Source of the DNA: Agapanthus africanus
Taxonomy: Eukaryota > Streptophyta > Magnoliopsida > Asparagales > Amaryllidaceae
Reading direction: 5' to 3'
DNA: 64,000 nucleotides
NCBI GenBank assembly: GCA_030015575.1
Contig: CM057342.1
Coordinates: 262,160,867 to 262,224,866, forward strand
Shown here: piece by piece, positions 53,463-64,000 of the stretch
Layout: each line of letters starts with the position of its first letter
Numbering within the stretch: position 1 is the first letter of the stretch
Notes under the pieces: generated by a model
Databases searched by the model: none
Told to the model about the DNA's origin: nothing
What the model saw: only the letters and a program-made list of their open reading frames with translations
Translations under genes and position numbers: made by a program

Positions 53463-55578
53463 TGTTAGTTGTATATATGCCCTAGAGGCCAGTATTGTAA
53501 AGAAGATGTATATTATATTGGATGCTTGGACATATATAGAGATGACTTTCTTGCTCGATATGATAGTATGCTATCTGGTTGCTATTTATCTTAACATGTA
53601 TACTTGTCTCTTTATACTGTCTTATGGTTACATGTTGGTAAAGCCCTTAGGATGTGTACTTGACTACCTGGACTATGATGCGGATCATACTAGTGGGGAC
53701 ATGGTAGTCCATAAGTACATCCTTCAAGGTCCATAGTCGTGGGTGTATCGAGACAGGGCATCGATATACCAGGGTAGACTAGCATATACGCTTCTCGACC
53801 TATGAGATGGGCGATGGATGATCCCATATCCATTGGTGTTTGACATCAGAGATGGTATACGGGTGCTCAGTGGAGACTGGGTACACTGGACGGACTCGCC
53901 GAGAACTCCCAGATGGTATTATACCTCACGTCAGATGGCAGTTCTCAGGTGACACTTATGCAGGTTAGTCTGTAGACCCGAGATCGTCATAGAGTCTTGT
54001 GTGATTCCCACTGTGCTTTGATTTCCACCTTACCACGTCCATGAGGGCGTGCAAAATGGTAGTTTTTGGGTACAGTCCCGAGTCACATGGAGGTAATGAG
54101 CGATAGGAGGGGTTTCGTCTCTCCCGGTATTGGGGGTTGATGTTGCGCTGTGCTCGATTGGCCGTAACAGGAAAGTCCCTGGCCAGGGCTGATTAGAGAT
54201 TTACCGGTAAGTGTTACCAGTAGTTTCTCGACCCGTTATGAGCCTCACATCGGCACGAATTATCTGTTATTGGGGTCTGACGTTTACCACCCCTAGACTT
54301 GATATCCGACATATCAGACGAGGAGACCGGACTGTACGGAAAGTGTTGCCGGTTGGCTCAACGGGAGTTGTAGCAGGTTCTCTTGTTCTCTTCTAATCGA
54401 TTAATACCCGGGTGGAGGTTACGTTTAGCTGACCGCTTGCGGCTTGGGGGTGCTTGATATGATCATCACCCACTGTCGGCGTATTGACGAGTCTTAGAGT
54501 TCCACAAAGGAGTTACCTAGTCCAGGCGAAACGTTGTGGTGCGCGTATGCGATATGCGCATGGACCCGATTAAAATGCGCGTATAGGATATCGTATATTG
54601 ATCGGGCGGCTTGCTTTTGGTGGGGTCGTATGTGATATGGCCGGATTGATAAATCAAGTGTTGATTTATCATTTAACCATTAGTTTTCTCACTTGAAATC
54701 TTTTCTTGTATATGATGGATGTATGCATGCATGTATGCTTTCTTTCTTTTTAGATTCATGCACATATGGATGTGCATACATACATACATACATACATACA
54801 TACATCATCCTTCATGGTTGATTACACATTGAAAATGGTGGCAATATAAGACTCACACCATGGTTTAAATATATCGATTATTATTTAATTTTTGTTAAAA
54901 CAAAAGAAAAGAAGAAAAGGATAATTCATGGTTAGTTTCTACACTCTTCCTTAAACCTAACCATGCTCACCTACTTCTAACCATGGGTTAACCTTCTTTT
55001 TGTGTTTTAAACTCAAATTAAATAATATCTATATCATCTAACCATGGTTTGAGATGAGAATAAGAAAATATATATACATATATTTTCTTTTTTCTTTACA
55101 AGGGTTATCTTTTTCACTCTTGTAAAAAGAAAAGCCATCATCTTCTTCTTCCTTTCTCTTTTGCTCTCTAAACTTTTATAGTGAGCAAAATACTTAACAA
55201 GATTGGTTTTTGAAGTGAGAATAGCCACCACAACATCATTCTACATAAGTTTAGCCCACTTGTTTAGAGTGTTATCTTCATTTCTTCTCTTGATCAAGTG
55301 AAGTCGATAGCTTGGACAAAGGAGCTTCGGGTGGATCGTCGTGGACACTAGGAGACCTCAAGTGAACACTCCTGCGACCCTCAAGTGGCTAAGGAGTCTA
55401 GCGTAGGGAGCTACAAAAGTTATACTCTCAAAACCCTAGTCTTTGCTACTTGTAAAACTATGAAACCCTAATTTTTCTAGGATAGATCCTTTGTATGCTT
55501 ACTTAGCACCATAAAAATTTGATCTTTGTGACATGTGATGCTTCCAAACCTCTCATAGGGTGCTAGGTAAACCCAACA
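53463..55578 (+). repeat. C2 3' LTR
   Basis: 2116 bp, TGTTAGTTG to AAACCCAACA, followed by TSD copy AGAAT. This uninterrupted copy shows that the 5' LTR was split by T1 28 bp before its end. Confidence 0.95.
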
Positions 55579-55583
55579 AGAAT

Positions 55584-56686
55584 GTGGCCCTAGGGTTTCA
55601 GCACACAGCCTATAAATAGCCCAGTTTTGTGCCAAGCAAAGGGTCTTCTTCATGTCTTCTTTTCCCATCTCTTTTTGTTAGGATTAAGTTTAGCTTCTTC
55701 TTCTTCTTCATTCTTTCCTCCATGAAAATTGTAGTGAGAGCTTTTTGAGTGGATGTTGAAATGAAGAAGAGGGTTATTTTTCTTATCTTGTATTTTTAGT
55801 TCATTATATTATAATTTAATTTCTAGTGTAACTTTATTATTTGTTATTAACTAGTTGTTGTTATTTCTTTTCTTGTTCTCTTTTCTTTTCTTCTTTTATC
55901 CGTATTTTCAAGCGATGATACTTAACGGAGTTCCTTGCTAAGGTGAGGACCCAAGAGTTAGCTTGCTTCACTTGTAAAACCGTATTATTCTCTTTTCTTC
56001 CTTCTTGTTTTGTTTTCTTTTCTTTTATGATGTGTGAATAATTTCCTTCTTGTTAAGGCTAAGGAAGGTGGCATGAGGGATAGAGAAATCCCTTGTGCTT
56101 CTCTTCGCCAAACATCTTGAAATGAACCCCGACCAAACAAACGCAACCCCCTCACTTAGGCGCACTATACGTGACATGTAGCCGCCACCTAAGTCGAGAA
56201 GTTCTTTAAGCGCACTACAACGTGACATGTAGTTGTGACTTATTTGGATACATGGTTGCGGGTGCTTGGCCGAAGGATGGAAATAAGCGTATTTAGCGGA
56301 CGGACAAAGGGCACTAGGAATGGATTTAGCGTTGGAAAGCTTGCTTAAACTTGCATATCCCATTCCTATGTCCTCCTGATCCCCGCTACTTTCGATTATC
56401 CCAGCATCGTCTTAAAAATAGCAAAAGACAAGCACAAGACTAATCCTAACTCTACCGACCAACCTTAACCTTAACAAGCTTACTTGAACATAAGTACGAA
56501 CACTTAGGATAGATTTGAACAAACATATACACATTCTTTATTGACTCGTCTAAAACTCGAACGGACATACAACCATCTCCCTGCGGATCGACCCGTGCTC
56601 AACCGGGTAGCTGCGAAGCGACACCGTCCTGATCGCGGTTATTACTTTAGAACTTTGAATCCCGACACGCCAAAAGCGTGCGATCA
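55584..56686 (+). repeat. A2 3' LTR, right part
   Basis: Continues the A2 LTR after C2. It carries TATAAATA (55611-55618) in a context like A1 (CCTATAAATAGCCCAG) and GCTAAGGTGAGG. It also has the conserved run before the end (CATCTCCCTGCGGA, GACCCGTGCTCAACCGG, GCGGTTATTAC) and ends CGTGCGATCA. Small frames inside are not credible genes. Confidence 0.85.
55611..55618 (+). promoter_or_regulatory. A2 LTR TATA box
   Basis: TATAAATA followed by GCCCAG, the same as in the A1 LTRs though the surrounding LTR has diverged. Confidence 0.65.
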
Positions 56687-56759
56687 GGGGTCAAAACCGA
56701 CGTATCGGGGTTCAATCGGACTTTTAACTTCGTATATACGTCGTCTAATACTCTAGCTA
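56687..56759 (-). other. C1 leader, LTR-proximal remnant
   Basis: Matches the first ~70 bases after the primer site in C3 (TCGGACTT, CTCTAGCTAG). It shows that the sequence right of A2 is C1. Confidence 0.75.
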
Positions 56760-56772
56760 GGCTTTGATACCA
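56760..56772 (-). other. C1 primer-binding site (tRNA-iMet, one mismatch)
   Basis: The minus strand reads TGGTATCAAAGCC; the family form is TGGTATCAGAGCC. The G-to-A change fits decay in an older copy. Confidence 0.8.
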
Positions 56773-56773
56773 C

Positions 56774-58964
56774 TGTAGGGTTCCTAGGCACTCTTACATG
56801 GGTCTATAAGGCATCAACCATGCCCGATTCAAAATTTAGACGTGCCGAACAACCCAAAGCCGGGATCTTTGCTAGATTATTAGGGTTTAACATGCAAGTA
56901 AACATCTTTACAACTAAGAGTGAGAGATTACAACCTTTGTAGTCCGCTCCTTCGCTTCATAAGCTCCGAGTAGAAGTCCCTTCGCCGCGATCCATGATCT
57001 CCCGGACTCAAGAGAGGCTCCACAACCCAAATGATCCATGCTTGCTTGTAGTCTTCCTTTTCTCCGATGATCTACCTCGAAGTTTCTATAACTCAAGCTC
57101 TCACTCACTAATGAGGTGAACACTCTAATCTAATTGGCTAGATTAGATGAGGATGATGAAGTAGGATTTATTCTCTCTTTTATTATCAAATTCTCACACT
57201 AATCCATCACAAAATGAAAACCTAGAAAGCTTTTTCAAAGCTCAAGGAAGAAGAAGAAGAATTAATTCCTTTTGTGATGAATAATGAAAAATATCATAAT
57301 GATTAAAAATGCAACCATGGTTGAATATGAAGAGGCTAACCATTGCAGAGACCTAACCTAGGGTGAAGGGTTTGGTTGGGTTAGAAATATCAAGTAAAAT
57401 ATCAAGCATAATATCTTTGCTAGAAACAAAGTAAAAGCTTCTAGAAGCTACAAGAAAAAGCTAACCCAAATCAAACCCTAAGTAGGTTTAATCTCCACTA
57501 ATCATGTTGTATTAGTAATCATAACTTGTTACTATATTATATATCACATATATAATTTATTTTTGTAACAAAAGAAAATAATACAATTAACATATATCGC
57601 ATATATATCAATGTATTACCCGGTGAGAAAATGAATCAATAAAGCGAGCCAATATTAGATAATGTAATACAATATATCATATATATAATTATACATTAAA
57701 TTATCGAATCAACACTTGATCCGACAATCCGGCTATATCGAATATAACCGACTAATATATTTTTGTACCGATTCATCGAATCAACACTTGATCCGATGAC
57801 CCAGCTCATATCAAAATATCGTGAGAATATAATACGGTATCTCATATCGTATTATCCTCGGTCCCGCACATATCACATATGTACTCCTACTCCGTTTTGC
57901 CTGAGTCAAGAAACCTCTGTGTAGGACTCTAAAGAATCATCAATACGCCAGCAGTGGGTGATGATCATATCAAACATCCACAAGCTACAAGCGGTCAGCT
58001 AAACATAACAGCAACCCAGGTATTGAGCGATTAGAAGATCAACAAGCAAGTCTGTACATTCTCCAGTGAATCCAATCAGTAACACTCATGTACAGTCCGG
58101 TCTCTTCGTCTGATATGTCGCATATCTAGTCTAGGGGTGGTATACGTCAGACCCCAGTAACTGATAAGTCGTGTCAATGTGAGGCTCATAACAGGTCGAG
58201 AAACTACCGGTAACACTTACCAGTAAATCTTTATATCAGCCTTGGCCAGGGACTTCCAGTTATAGCCAATCGAACACAGCACAACATCAACTCCCTATAC
58301 CGGGAGAGACGAATCCCCTCTTATCGCTCATTGCCACCATGTGATTCGGGACTATACTCAAAAGCCACCATTTTGCATGCCCTCTTGGATGTGGTAAGAT
58401 GGAAATTAAAGCATAGTGGGAATCACACAATACTCTATGACGATCTTGGGTCTACAGACTACCCTGTACCAGTGTCACCGGAGAACTACCATCTGACGTG
58501 AGGTATAATACCATCTGTGAGTTCTCGGCGAGTCCGTCCAGTGTACCCAGTCTCCACTGAGCACCCGTACACCATCCTTGATGTCAAACACTGATGGATA
58601 TGGGATCATCCATCGCCCATCATATGGGTCAAGATGCGTATACGTTAGTCTACTCTGGTGTATTGATGCCCTGTCTCGATACACCCTCGACTAAGAACAG
58701 TTATAGGATGTACTCATCGACTACTCTGGCCCCACTAGTATGATCTCATCATAGTCCCAGCAGTCGAGTACATATCCTAAGGGCTTTATCAACATGTGAG
58801 AGTAAGACAATAAACTAATATAAGTCAACATGTTAAGATAAAGTGAAACCAAATAGCATACTATCATGACGAGCAAGAAAGTCCTCTCTATATATATCCA
58901 AGCATCCATTATAATATACATCATATGTACAACAATGGCCTCTAGGGTATATACATAACTAACA
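56774..58964 (-). repeat. C1 5' LTR
   Basis: 2191 bp, clearly diverged from the C3 and C4 LTRs but with the same ends and primer-site spacing. Its outer part matches bases 1-157 almost exactly, which identifies both as LTRs of C1. Confidence 0.9.
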
Positions 58965-59408
58965 ACTACACCTAGTGAGTCATCTACATCGGTCTGGTAC
59001 ATAACATTGCATACATGATAGAGCCTACTGCCAAAGCATAGGGTATCCCTTGCACGCGAGCTCTCTCCAAATCAGGCTTGGAAGACATCTTTTTGGAGAG
59101 AGTGATTCCTGAGGTAGTGGGCGAACCACCACGCTTAGAATCCTCCATACTAAACCACTTTAGTATGGTGTTAATGTACCTGGATTTAGGACACTCCCAA
59201 CATCCACTTAAATCTATCACCATAGATCATAATCCACAAGATGTAGTAAGTATCATCCAGATCTTCCATAGAGAAATCCTCGTGATAAGAGAAGCTTAAC
59301 CGAGTGTAGCATAGGGAACCATTTCCTATCAAGAGTATGTCATCTACGTAGAATACGTGGAAGACAACCTTACTCTCTACAACCTTCTTGTATATACAAG
59401 GTTCATCT
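58965..59408 (-). pseudogene. C0: remnant of copia reverse transcriptase
   Basis: About 440 bp of decayed minus-strand RT. It has DEPCIYKKVVESKVVFHVFYVDDILLIGNG (the YVDD motif intact), then after shifts SRYINTILKWFSMEDSKRG and ARVQGIPYALAVGSIMYAMLCTRP. C1 abuts it on one side and the C4 LTR on the other, so it is a slice of an older copia element whose remainder lies outside the window. Several small insertions and deletions break the frame. Confidence 0.88.
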
Positions 59409-61630
59409 TGTAGGGGTCCTAGGCACTCTAATGAGGTCTCACAAGGCATCAACCATGCCAATTTCGAATTTTACAAGTGCCGAGAAACCCTAATACGGAT
59501 CGTTAACTAGAATTTTAGGCGAAACATGAAACTAGTTAACATCTTAACTAAAAGTAAGAAGCTACAACCTTTGTAGATCCGGTTCTCCACTTCCTTAGCT
59601 CTACGTAGACGTCATCTCGCTGTCCAAGTCGGATCTCGGACTCTAGCATCGGCTTCATCGGAGAAATGAACGGACTAGTCGTCGGCTACGATGCCGAAGA
59701 TGATCTACGTCGAGGTTACACAAGATCAAGCTCCAACTTCACCAAGTTGTGAAACTTGTGAAGAAAACACCCTAAACTACTTGGCAAGAGGTAGAGGGTG
59801 AAGAAATAGGAGGTGGGTTCACTTTAGAATTGGATTTCTCACACTTTTGCTCAAGATGCCATTAATGGTGGCAAGCTTTTTCTTGAAGAAGAAGATAGAA
59901 TATGATAAGTGTTGTCTTCAAAAAGAATAATAAAAAGAATACTTATCATCTTCTAACCTTGGTTAGGTGTAGAGAATAGACCATGGTTAGTGGGAATGGT
60001 TAGGGTTAAGCATGAAGACAAAATGGTCACTTTAGTCAAAGCTTCATGAAGCTTCAACAAGCTTCATGATAAAAAGAAACCACTTTGTTTTCCTTTTATC
60101 TATTTTTCAAAAAGAATGGATAAATAAATAAGTAAGTCAAATAAACAAAACCCTAATCATTAACTTAACCATGGTATAATTCTTTACACAAACCCAAGTG
60201 AGCATGCATCATCAAACATGATACAATCAAGTGCACAAAAGTATATCACATATACAACTTGTGAACTTCAAGTGAGAAAATCCTTTTAAAGTGAACCAAT
60301 ACTAGTTAATGCAAAATAATATATCAAATATATAATTATACATTAAATCATTAAATCAACACTTGATTCAATGATCCGGTCATGTCGCACATAACCGACT
60401 AGTATCCTATGAATCGACTTATCGAATCAATCTTTGATTCGATAACTAGGTTATATCGCATATAACCAATCGAAACATTCATCGCGAGAATGAAATACGA
60501 TATCACATACACGCATCATTCTCGGTCCCGCACATATCTCATATGCGCCCCTATTTCGTTTCGCTTGAGCCAGGAAACCTCTGTGTAGGACTCTAAAGAC
60601 TCGTCAATACGCCGGCAGCAGATGATGATCATATCAATCACCCACAAGCCGCAAGCGGTCTGCTAAACGTAACGGCCACCCGGGTATTGAGCGATCAGAA
60701 GATCGACGAGCTAGCCCGCTCACACTCCTGTGAATCCAACCAGTAACACTTACCGTACAGTCCGGTCTGTTCGTCTGATATATCGCATATCAAGTCTAGA
60801 GGTGGTAAACGTCAGACCCCAATAACCGATAAGTCGTGCCGATGTGAGGCTCATAATGGGTCGAGAAAGTACAGGTAACACTTACCAGCAAAACTCTGAT
60901 CAGCCCTGGCCAGGGACTTCCCTGTTACGGCCAATCGAGCACAGCGCAACATCAACCCCCAATACCGGGAGAGACAAAACCCCTCCTATCGCTCATTGCC
61001 TCCATGTGACTCGGGACTGTACCCAAAGACCACCGTTTTGCACGCCCTCATGGACGTGTTAAGGTGGAGATCAAAGCAAGGTGGGAATCACACAAGACTC
61101 TATGACGATCTCGGGTCTACAGACTAACCTGTACAAGTGTCACCTGAGAACTGCCATCTGACGTGAGGTATAATACCATCTGGGAGTTCTCGGCGAGTCC
61201 GTCCAGTGTACCCAGTCTCCACTGAGCACCCGTATATCATCTCTGATGTCAAACACCAATGGATATGGGATCATCCATCGCTCATCTGTATGGGTCGAGA
61301 AGCGTATACGCTAGTCTACACTGGTATATCGATGCCCTGTCTCGATACACCCACGACTAGGGACCTTGAAGGATGTACCTATGGACTACCATGTCCCCAC
61401 TAGTATGATCTCTATCATAGTCCAGGTAGTCAAGTACACATCCTAAGGGCTTTACCAACATGTAACTATAAGACAGTTTAAAGAGACAAGTGTACATGTT
61501 AAGATAAAGAGCAACCAGATAGCATACTATCATATCGAGCAAGAAAGTCATCTCTATATATGTCCAAGCATCCAATATAATATACATCATCTGTACAATA
61601 CTGGCCTCTAGGGCATACATACAACTAACA
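59409..61630 (-). repeat. C4 3' LTR
   Basis: 2222 bp, the same family as the C3 LTR, ending ACTAACA before the purine tract. It contains the same palindrome cluster (about 60340-60490). Confidence 0.92.
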
Positions 61631-61644
61631 ATCTCCCACTTGCA
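61631..61644 (-). other. C4 polypurine tract
   Basis: TGCAAGTGGGAGAT on the minus strand, next to the pol stop at 61645-61647. Confidence 0.82.
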
Positions 61645-63580
61645 CTAGGGCCAGCTGCTGTAGTATCGCATGCCGAGCATCCCGAAGAGTCTCTCAAACT
61701 GTATCTGGGGAATGGCCTTCGTGAGTGGATCCGCCGTGTTGTTCTTTGTGTCAACCCTCCTGACCTCGATCTCCCGGCGATCAACTATCTCCCGGATCAA
61801 GTGATACCGCCTCAGAATATGCCTGGATCGCTGATGGGACCTGGGTTCTTTGGCCAAAGCCACCGCTCCATTGTTATCGCAATACAAAGGTATTGGATGC
61901 TCAATGGATGGAACCACACCAAGTTCAAAAATGAACTTCTTGATCCAGACAGCCACTTTAGCAGCATCGTTGGCAGCGATGTATTCAGCCTCCATCGTCG
62001 AGTCTGCCACGGTTTCCTGCTTGGAACTCTTCCAGCTAACCGCCCCTCCGTAAAGGGTAAAGACAAATCCCGACTGCGACTTAGAGTCGTCCTTATCACT
62101 CTGGAAGCTCGAATCGGTAAAGGACTCCACTTGGAGATCTCCGTTACCATACACCAAGAGCATCTCTTTAGTCCTTCGTAAGTACTTGAGAATGCTCTTC
62201 ACAGCTGTCCAGTGACTCTCTCCAGGATCAGCTTGATACCTGCTCACTACACTTAGTGAGTATGCTACATCGGGTCTGGTACATAGCATCGCGTACATGA
62301 TAGAGCCTACAGCCGAAGCATAGGGTATCCCTTGCATGCGAGCTCTCTCCAAATCAGTCTTGGGAGACATCTCTTTGGAGAGAGTGACTCCAGAGATCGT
62401 GGGCAAGTTCCCACGCTTGGATTCTTCCATACTAAACCTCTTTAGTATGGTGTCAATGTACCTGAATTGGGACAATCTCAATATCCGTTTGGATCTATCC
62501 CTATAGATCCTAATTCCCAATATGCAGGAGGCATCACCAAGATCTTTCATTGAGAATCTTTGTGATAAGAAGAGCTTGACCGATTGCAGCATAGGAATAT
62601 CATTTCCTATCAAGAGTATGTCGTCCACGTACAATACGAGGAATACAACCTTACTCTCTGCCACCTTTTTGTAGATACAAGGTTCATCTACATTTTTGAC
62701 GAAATCAAACTCTTTGATAACGACGTCAAAGCAGATGTTCCGACTCCGCGATGCTTGCTTTAATCCATAAATGGATTTAAGCAGCTTGCACACCTTTCCG
62801 CTGCTCCCACTGTCTACGAAGCCCTCTGGCTGAGTCATGTACACGCACTCTTCTAAATCACCGTTTAGAAAGGCGGTCTTAACATCCATTTGCCAGATTT
62901 CGTAGTCATGATATGCAGCGATGGCAAGCATGATCCGGATGGATTTAAGCATAGCCACTGGAGAAAAGGTTTCGTCATAGTCCACACCTGGTCTTTGACG
63001 AAAACCCTTTGCTACAAGTCTAGCTTTGAAAGTCTCCACTTTCCCATCTACACCAAGTTTTTTCTTAAAGATCCATTTGCTCCCAATGGGTTTTACCCCT
63101 TCAGGAGCAACTTCCAAAGTCCTTACTTTGTTGGTGTACATGGATTCCATCTCGGACCGCATAGCATCCAGCCATTTCACTGAGTCCCTACTCGTGATGG
63201 CCTGCTCGAAGCTAGTTGGGTCATCATCCTCCATGATGCAATCCTCGCTGCCACCGTCCATGAGAAAACCGTAGTATCTCACAGGTTGGCGAGGAACCCT
63301 ACTAGATCGGCGGAGAGGCTGAGGTTCATCAGGAACTACTGAATCCTCTGGTTCAACCAAGTCTTCTGTCATAGTCTGTATTACTAGAACCTCTTCCAGT
63401 TCTACCTCCTTGCCACTAATCTCTTTATCAAGAAATTCCTTTTCTAAAAAGGTGGCATGTCGAGAAACAAACACCTTTTGTTCCTCGGTGTGGTAGAAGA
63501 TATACCCGCGCGAATATTTAGGATATCCAATAAACTTACACAGAATGGACCTTGCCGCGAGTTTGTCCGGATTTTGCTTT
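61645..63580 (-). pseudogene. C4 pol: integrase end, reverse transcriptase, RNase H
   Basis: Open for about 645 codons from the frameshift to the natural end LGMRYYSSWP. It carries QNPDKLAARSILCKF, the linker PLRRSSRVPRQPVRYYG, PIGSKWIFKKK, DYDETFSPVA, WQMDVKTAFLNG, YGLKQASRSR, YVDDILLIGN and a full RNase H (FTDSSFQSDKDD, TMEAEYIAANDAAK, LYCDNNGAVALAKEP, DPLTKAIPQ). RT and RNase H look intact; the Trp of QASRSW is Arg here. This is the best-preserved copia RT-RNase H. The frame is separated from upstream integrase by a 1-nt deletion. Confidence 0.9.
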
Positions 63581-64000
63581 TTACATATGCCGGACAACCC
63601 CATTTCTTAACATAATTAAGACATGGTCTCTTACCTTTCCATATCTCATATGGAGTGGTTGGCACGGTTTTGGTGGGAACCATATTCAATAGGTCTGCAG
63701 CTGTTTTCAGTGCATATCCCCAGAAGGAAATAGGTAACTCAGCCGTGCTCATCATAGAGCGCACCATATCTAATAGGGTGCGGTTCCTCCGTTCTGATAC
63801 ACCGTTGTGCTGTGGTGTATATGGAGGAGTCAGCTGAGAGAGAATCCCATTCTCTTTTAGGAAGTCCAGGAATTCATTGCTCAAGTATTCGCCTCCTCGA
63901 TCAGATCGTAGGATTTTAACACTTTTTCCGGTTTGGTTCTCAACTTCTTGTTTATATTCTCTAAATTTCTCAAAAGCTTCATACTTGTGTTTCATCAGGA
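63581..64000 (-). pseudogene. C4 pol: integrase core (partial)
   Basis: The window ends inside integrase. Visible are HKYEAFEKFREYKQEVENQ, SDRGGEYLSNEF (second Asp), NGVSERRNRTLLD (Glu), SFWGYALKTAADLLN and YEIWKGKRPCLNYVKKWGCPAYVK. The frame then shifts near 63580, where AAAAAGCAAAATCC stands for AAAAACGCAGAATCC in C2. The upstream zinc domain and first Asp lie beyond 64000. Confidence 0.88.

Larger units (their letters stand above)
23584..55578 (+). mobile_element. C2: Ty1/copia retrotransposon, plus strand, split by T1 and C3
   Basis: A copia element inserted in the A2 3' LTR with TSD AGAAT (23579-23583 and 55579-55583). The 5' LTR is 23584-25663 plus 36607-36634, with T1 inside it. A primer site follows at 36636 with a second one at 36856, then a ~2.7-kb leader without gag. 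Pol is at 39582-42518 and 53114-53443 with C3 between, and the 3' LTR is 53463-55578. The element is about 10.5 kb without its insertions. The LTRs are 2108 and 2116 bp, the difference lying mainly in a CATA microsatellite. Pol has an in-frame TAG and a late frameshift. Confidence 0.93.
19646..56686 (+). mobile_element. A2: non-autonomous Athila-related element lacking its 5' LTR
   Basis: It starts abruptly in a leader similar to that of A1 and carries one long interrupted reading frame in place of gag-pol. A post-ORF region and purine tracts like those of A1 follow, then a 3' LTR (22990-23583 plus 55584-56686, about 1.70 kb) that opens TGTTCATAC. C2 inserted into that LTR (TSD AGAAT). No 5' LTR or primer site is present. 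With the missing C1 leader this points to a deletion across the left junction, so no TSD can be read. It has no enzymes and would depend on a relative such as A1. Confidence 0.8.
1..58964 (-). mobile_element. C1: Ty1/copia LTR retrotransposon, interrupted host of most of the window
   Basis: A minus-strand copia element whose parts occur in order from right to left: 5' LTR (56774-58964), primer site (56760-56772), leader pieces, protease, integrase, RT, RNase H, polypurine tract and a 3' LTR cut off at base 1. The LTR pieces at 1-157 and about 58808-58964 are nearly identical, which joins the two ends into one element. Insertions of S1, A1 and A2 (the last carrying C2, T1 and C3) expand it. 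Its right end abuts C0 RT sequence, so it inserted into another copia element. The predicted TSD is ACTAC (58965-58969); its partner lies outside the window. Pol is broken by a stop, a 4-bp deletion and S1, so C1 is defective. Confidence 0.9.
59409..64000 (-). mobile_element. C4: Ty1/copia retrotransposon, minus strand, cut by window end
   Basis: Begins with a 2222-bp 3' LTR (TGTAGGGGTCC...) inserted in C0; the left flank CATCT (59404-59408) should be one TSD copy. A purine tract follows, then pol running off at base 64000. It is closest to C3 in pol sequence. A 1-nt deletion near 63580 breaks integrase. Confidence 0.92.

Noticed and set aside
56025..56363. 112-codon minus-strand frame in the A2 LTR
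   Set aside because: Antisense to LTR sequence conserved with A1, where the frame is not kept; no family features.

Overview
This window looks like heterochromatic DNA of a flowering plant. It is a stack of nested LTR retrotransposons, and I found no host gene, tRNA or rRNA. The signs of a plant are: Ty1/copia pol genes (PR-INT-RT-RNase H order, YVDD reverse transcriptase); an Athila-type Ty3/gypsy element with a tRNA-Asp primer site; a Tekay/Del-like large element with the CGAGGACGAA motif before its polypurine tract; initiator-tRNA-Met primer sites; and 5-bp target-site duplications (TSDs). I cannot name the species.

Layout, outermost first. Labels are mine: C = copia, A = Athila-like, T = Tekay-like, S = solo LTR. 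C0 (58965-59408) is a remnant of a minus-strand copia RT gene, split by C1 and bounded on the right by C4. C1 (minus) runs from before base 1 to 58964. Its 3' LTR is cut by the window start; its pol is at 172-2582 and 5014-5871; its leader is at 5872-6564, 18550-19645 and 56687-56759; its 5' LTR is 56774-58964. Inside C1 sit S1 (2583-5008), A1 (6565-18544) and A2 (19646-56686). A2 has lost its 5' LTR. C2, a plus-strand copia (23584-55578), sits in the 3' LTR of A2. C2 in turn carries T1 (25664-36601) in its 5' LTR and C3, a minus-strand copia (42519-53108), in its RNase H gene. C4 (59409 to the window end) is another minus-strand copia. The deepest layers (T1, C3) are five levels down. I could read matching TSDs for S1 (CCGTT), A1 (GCTAC), C2 (AGAAT), T1 (AAACC) and C3 (AATAC).

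How the parts work. A1 encodes gag-protease and RT-RNase H-integrase in two frames separated by a -1 shift. A2 and T1 are non-autonomous. A2 carries only a long reading frame of unknown function broken by three TAG codons. T1 carries a nucleocapsid-only gag and a very acidic ORF. Both would need proteins from relatives such as A1 or a Tekay element. All copia copies here lack a recognisable gag: a ~2.8-kb leader leads through a splice-acceptor-like tract to a protease-first pol. Every copia pol is broken by a stop, frameshift or insertion.

The most unusual signals are: (i) three stem-loops in the copia leader with a constant apex and outer stems that change in a compensating way between copies; (ii) a GC-rich hairpin module shared by copia and Athila elements; (iii) the A2 and T1 accessory ORFs; (iv) repeated polypurine tracts after pol in the Athila elements; and (v) a doubled primer-binding site in C2.
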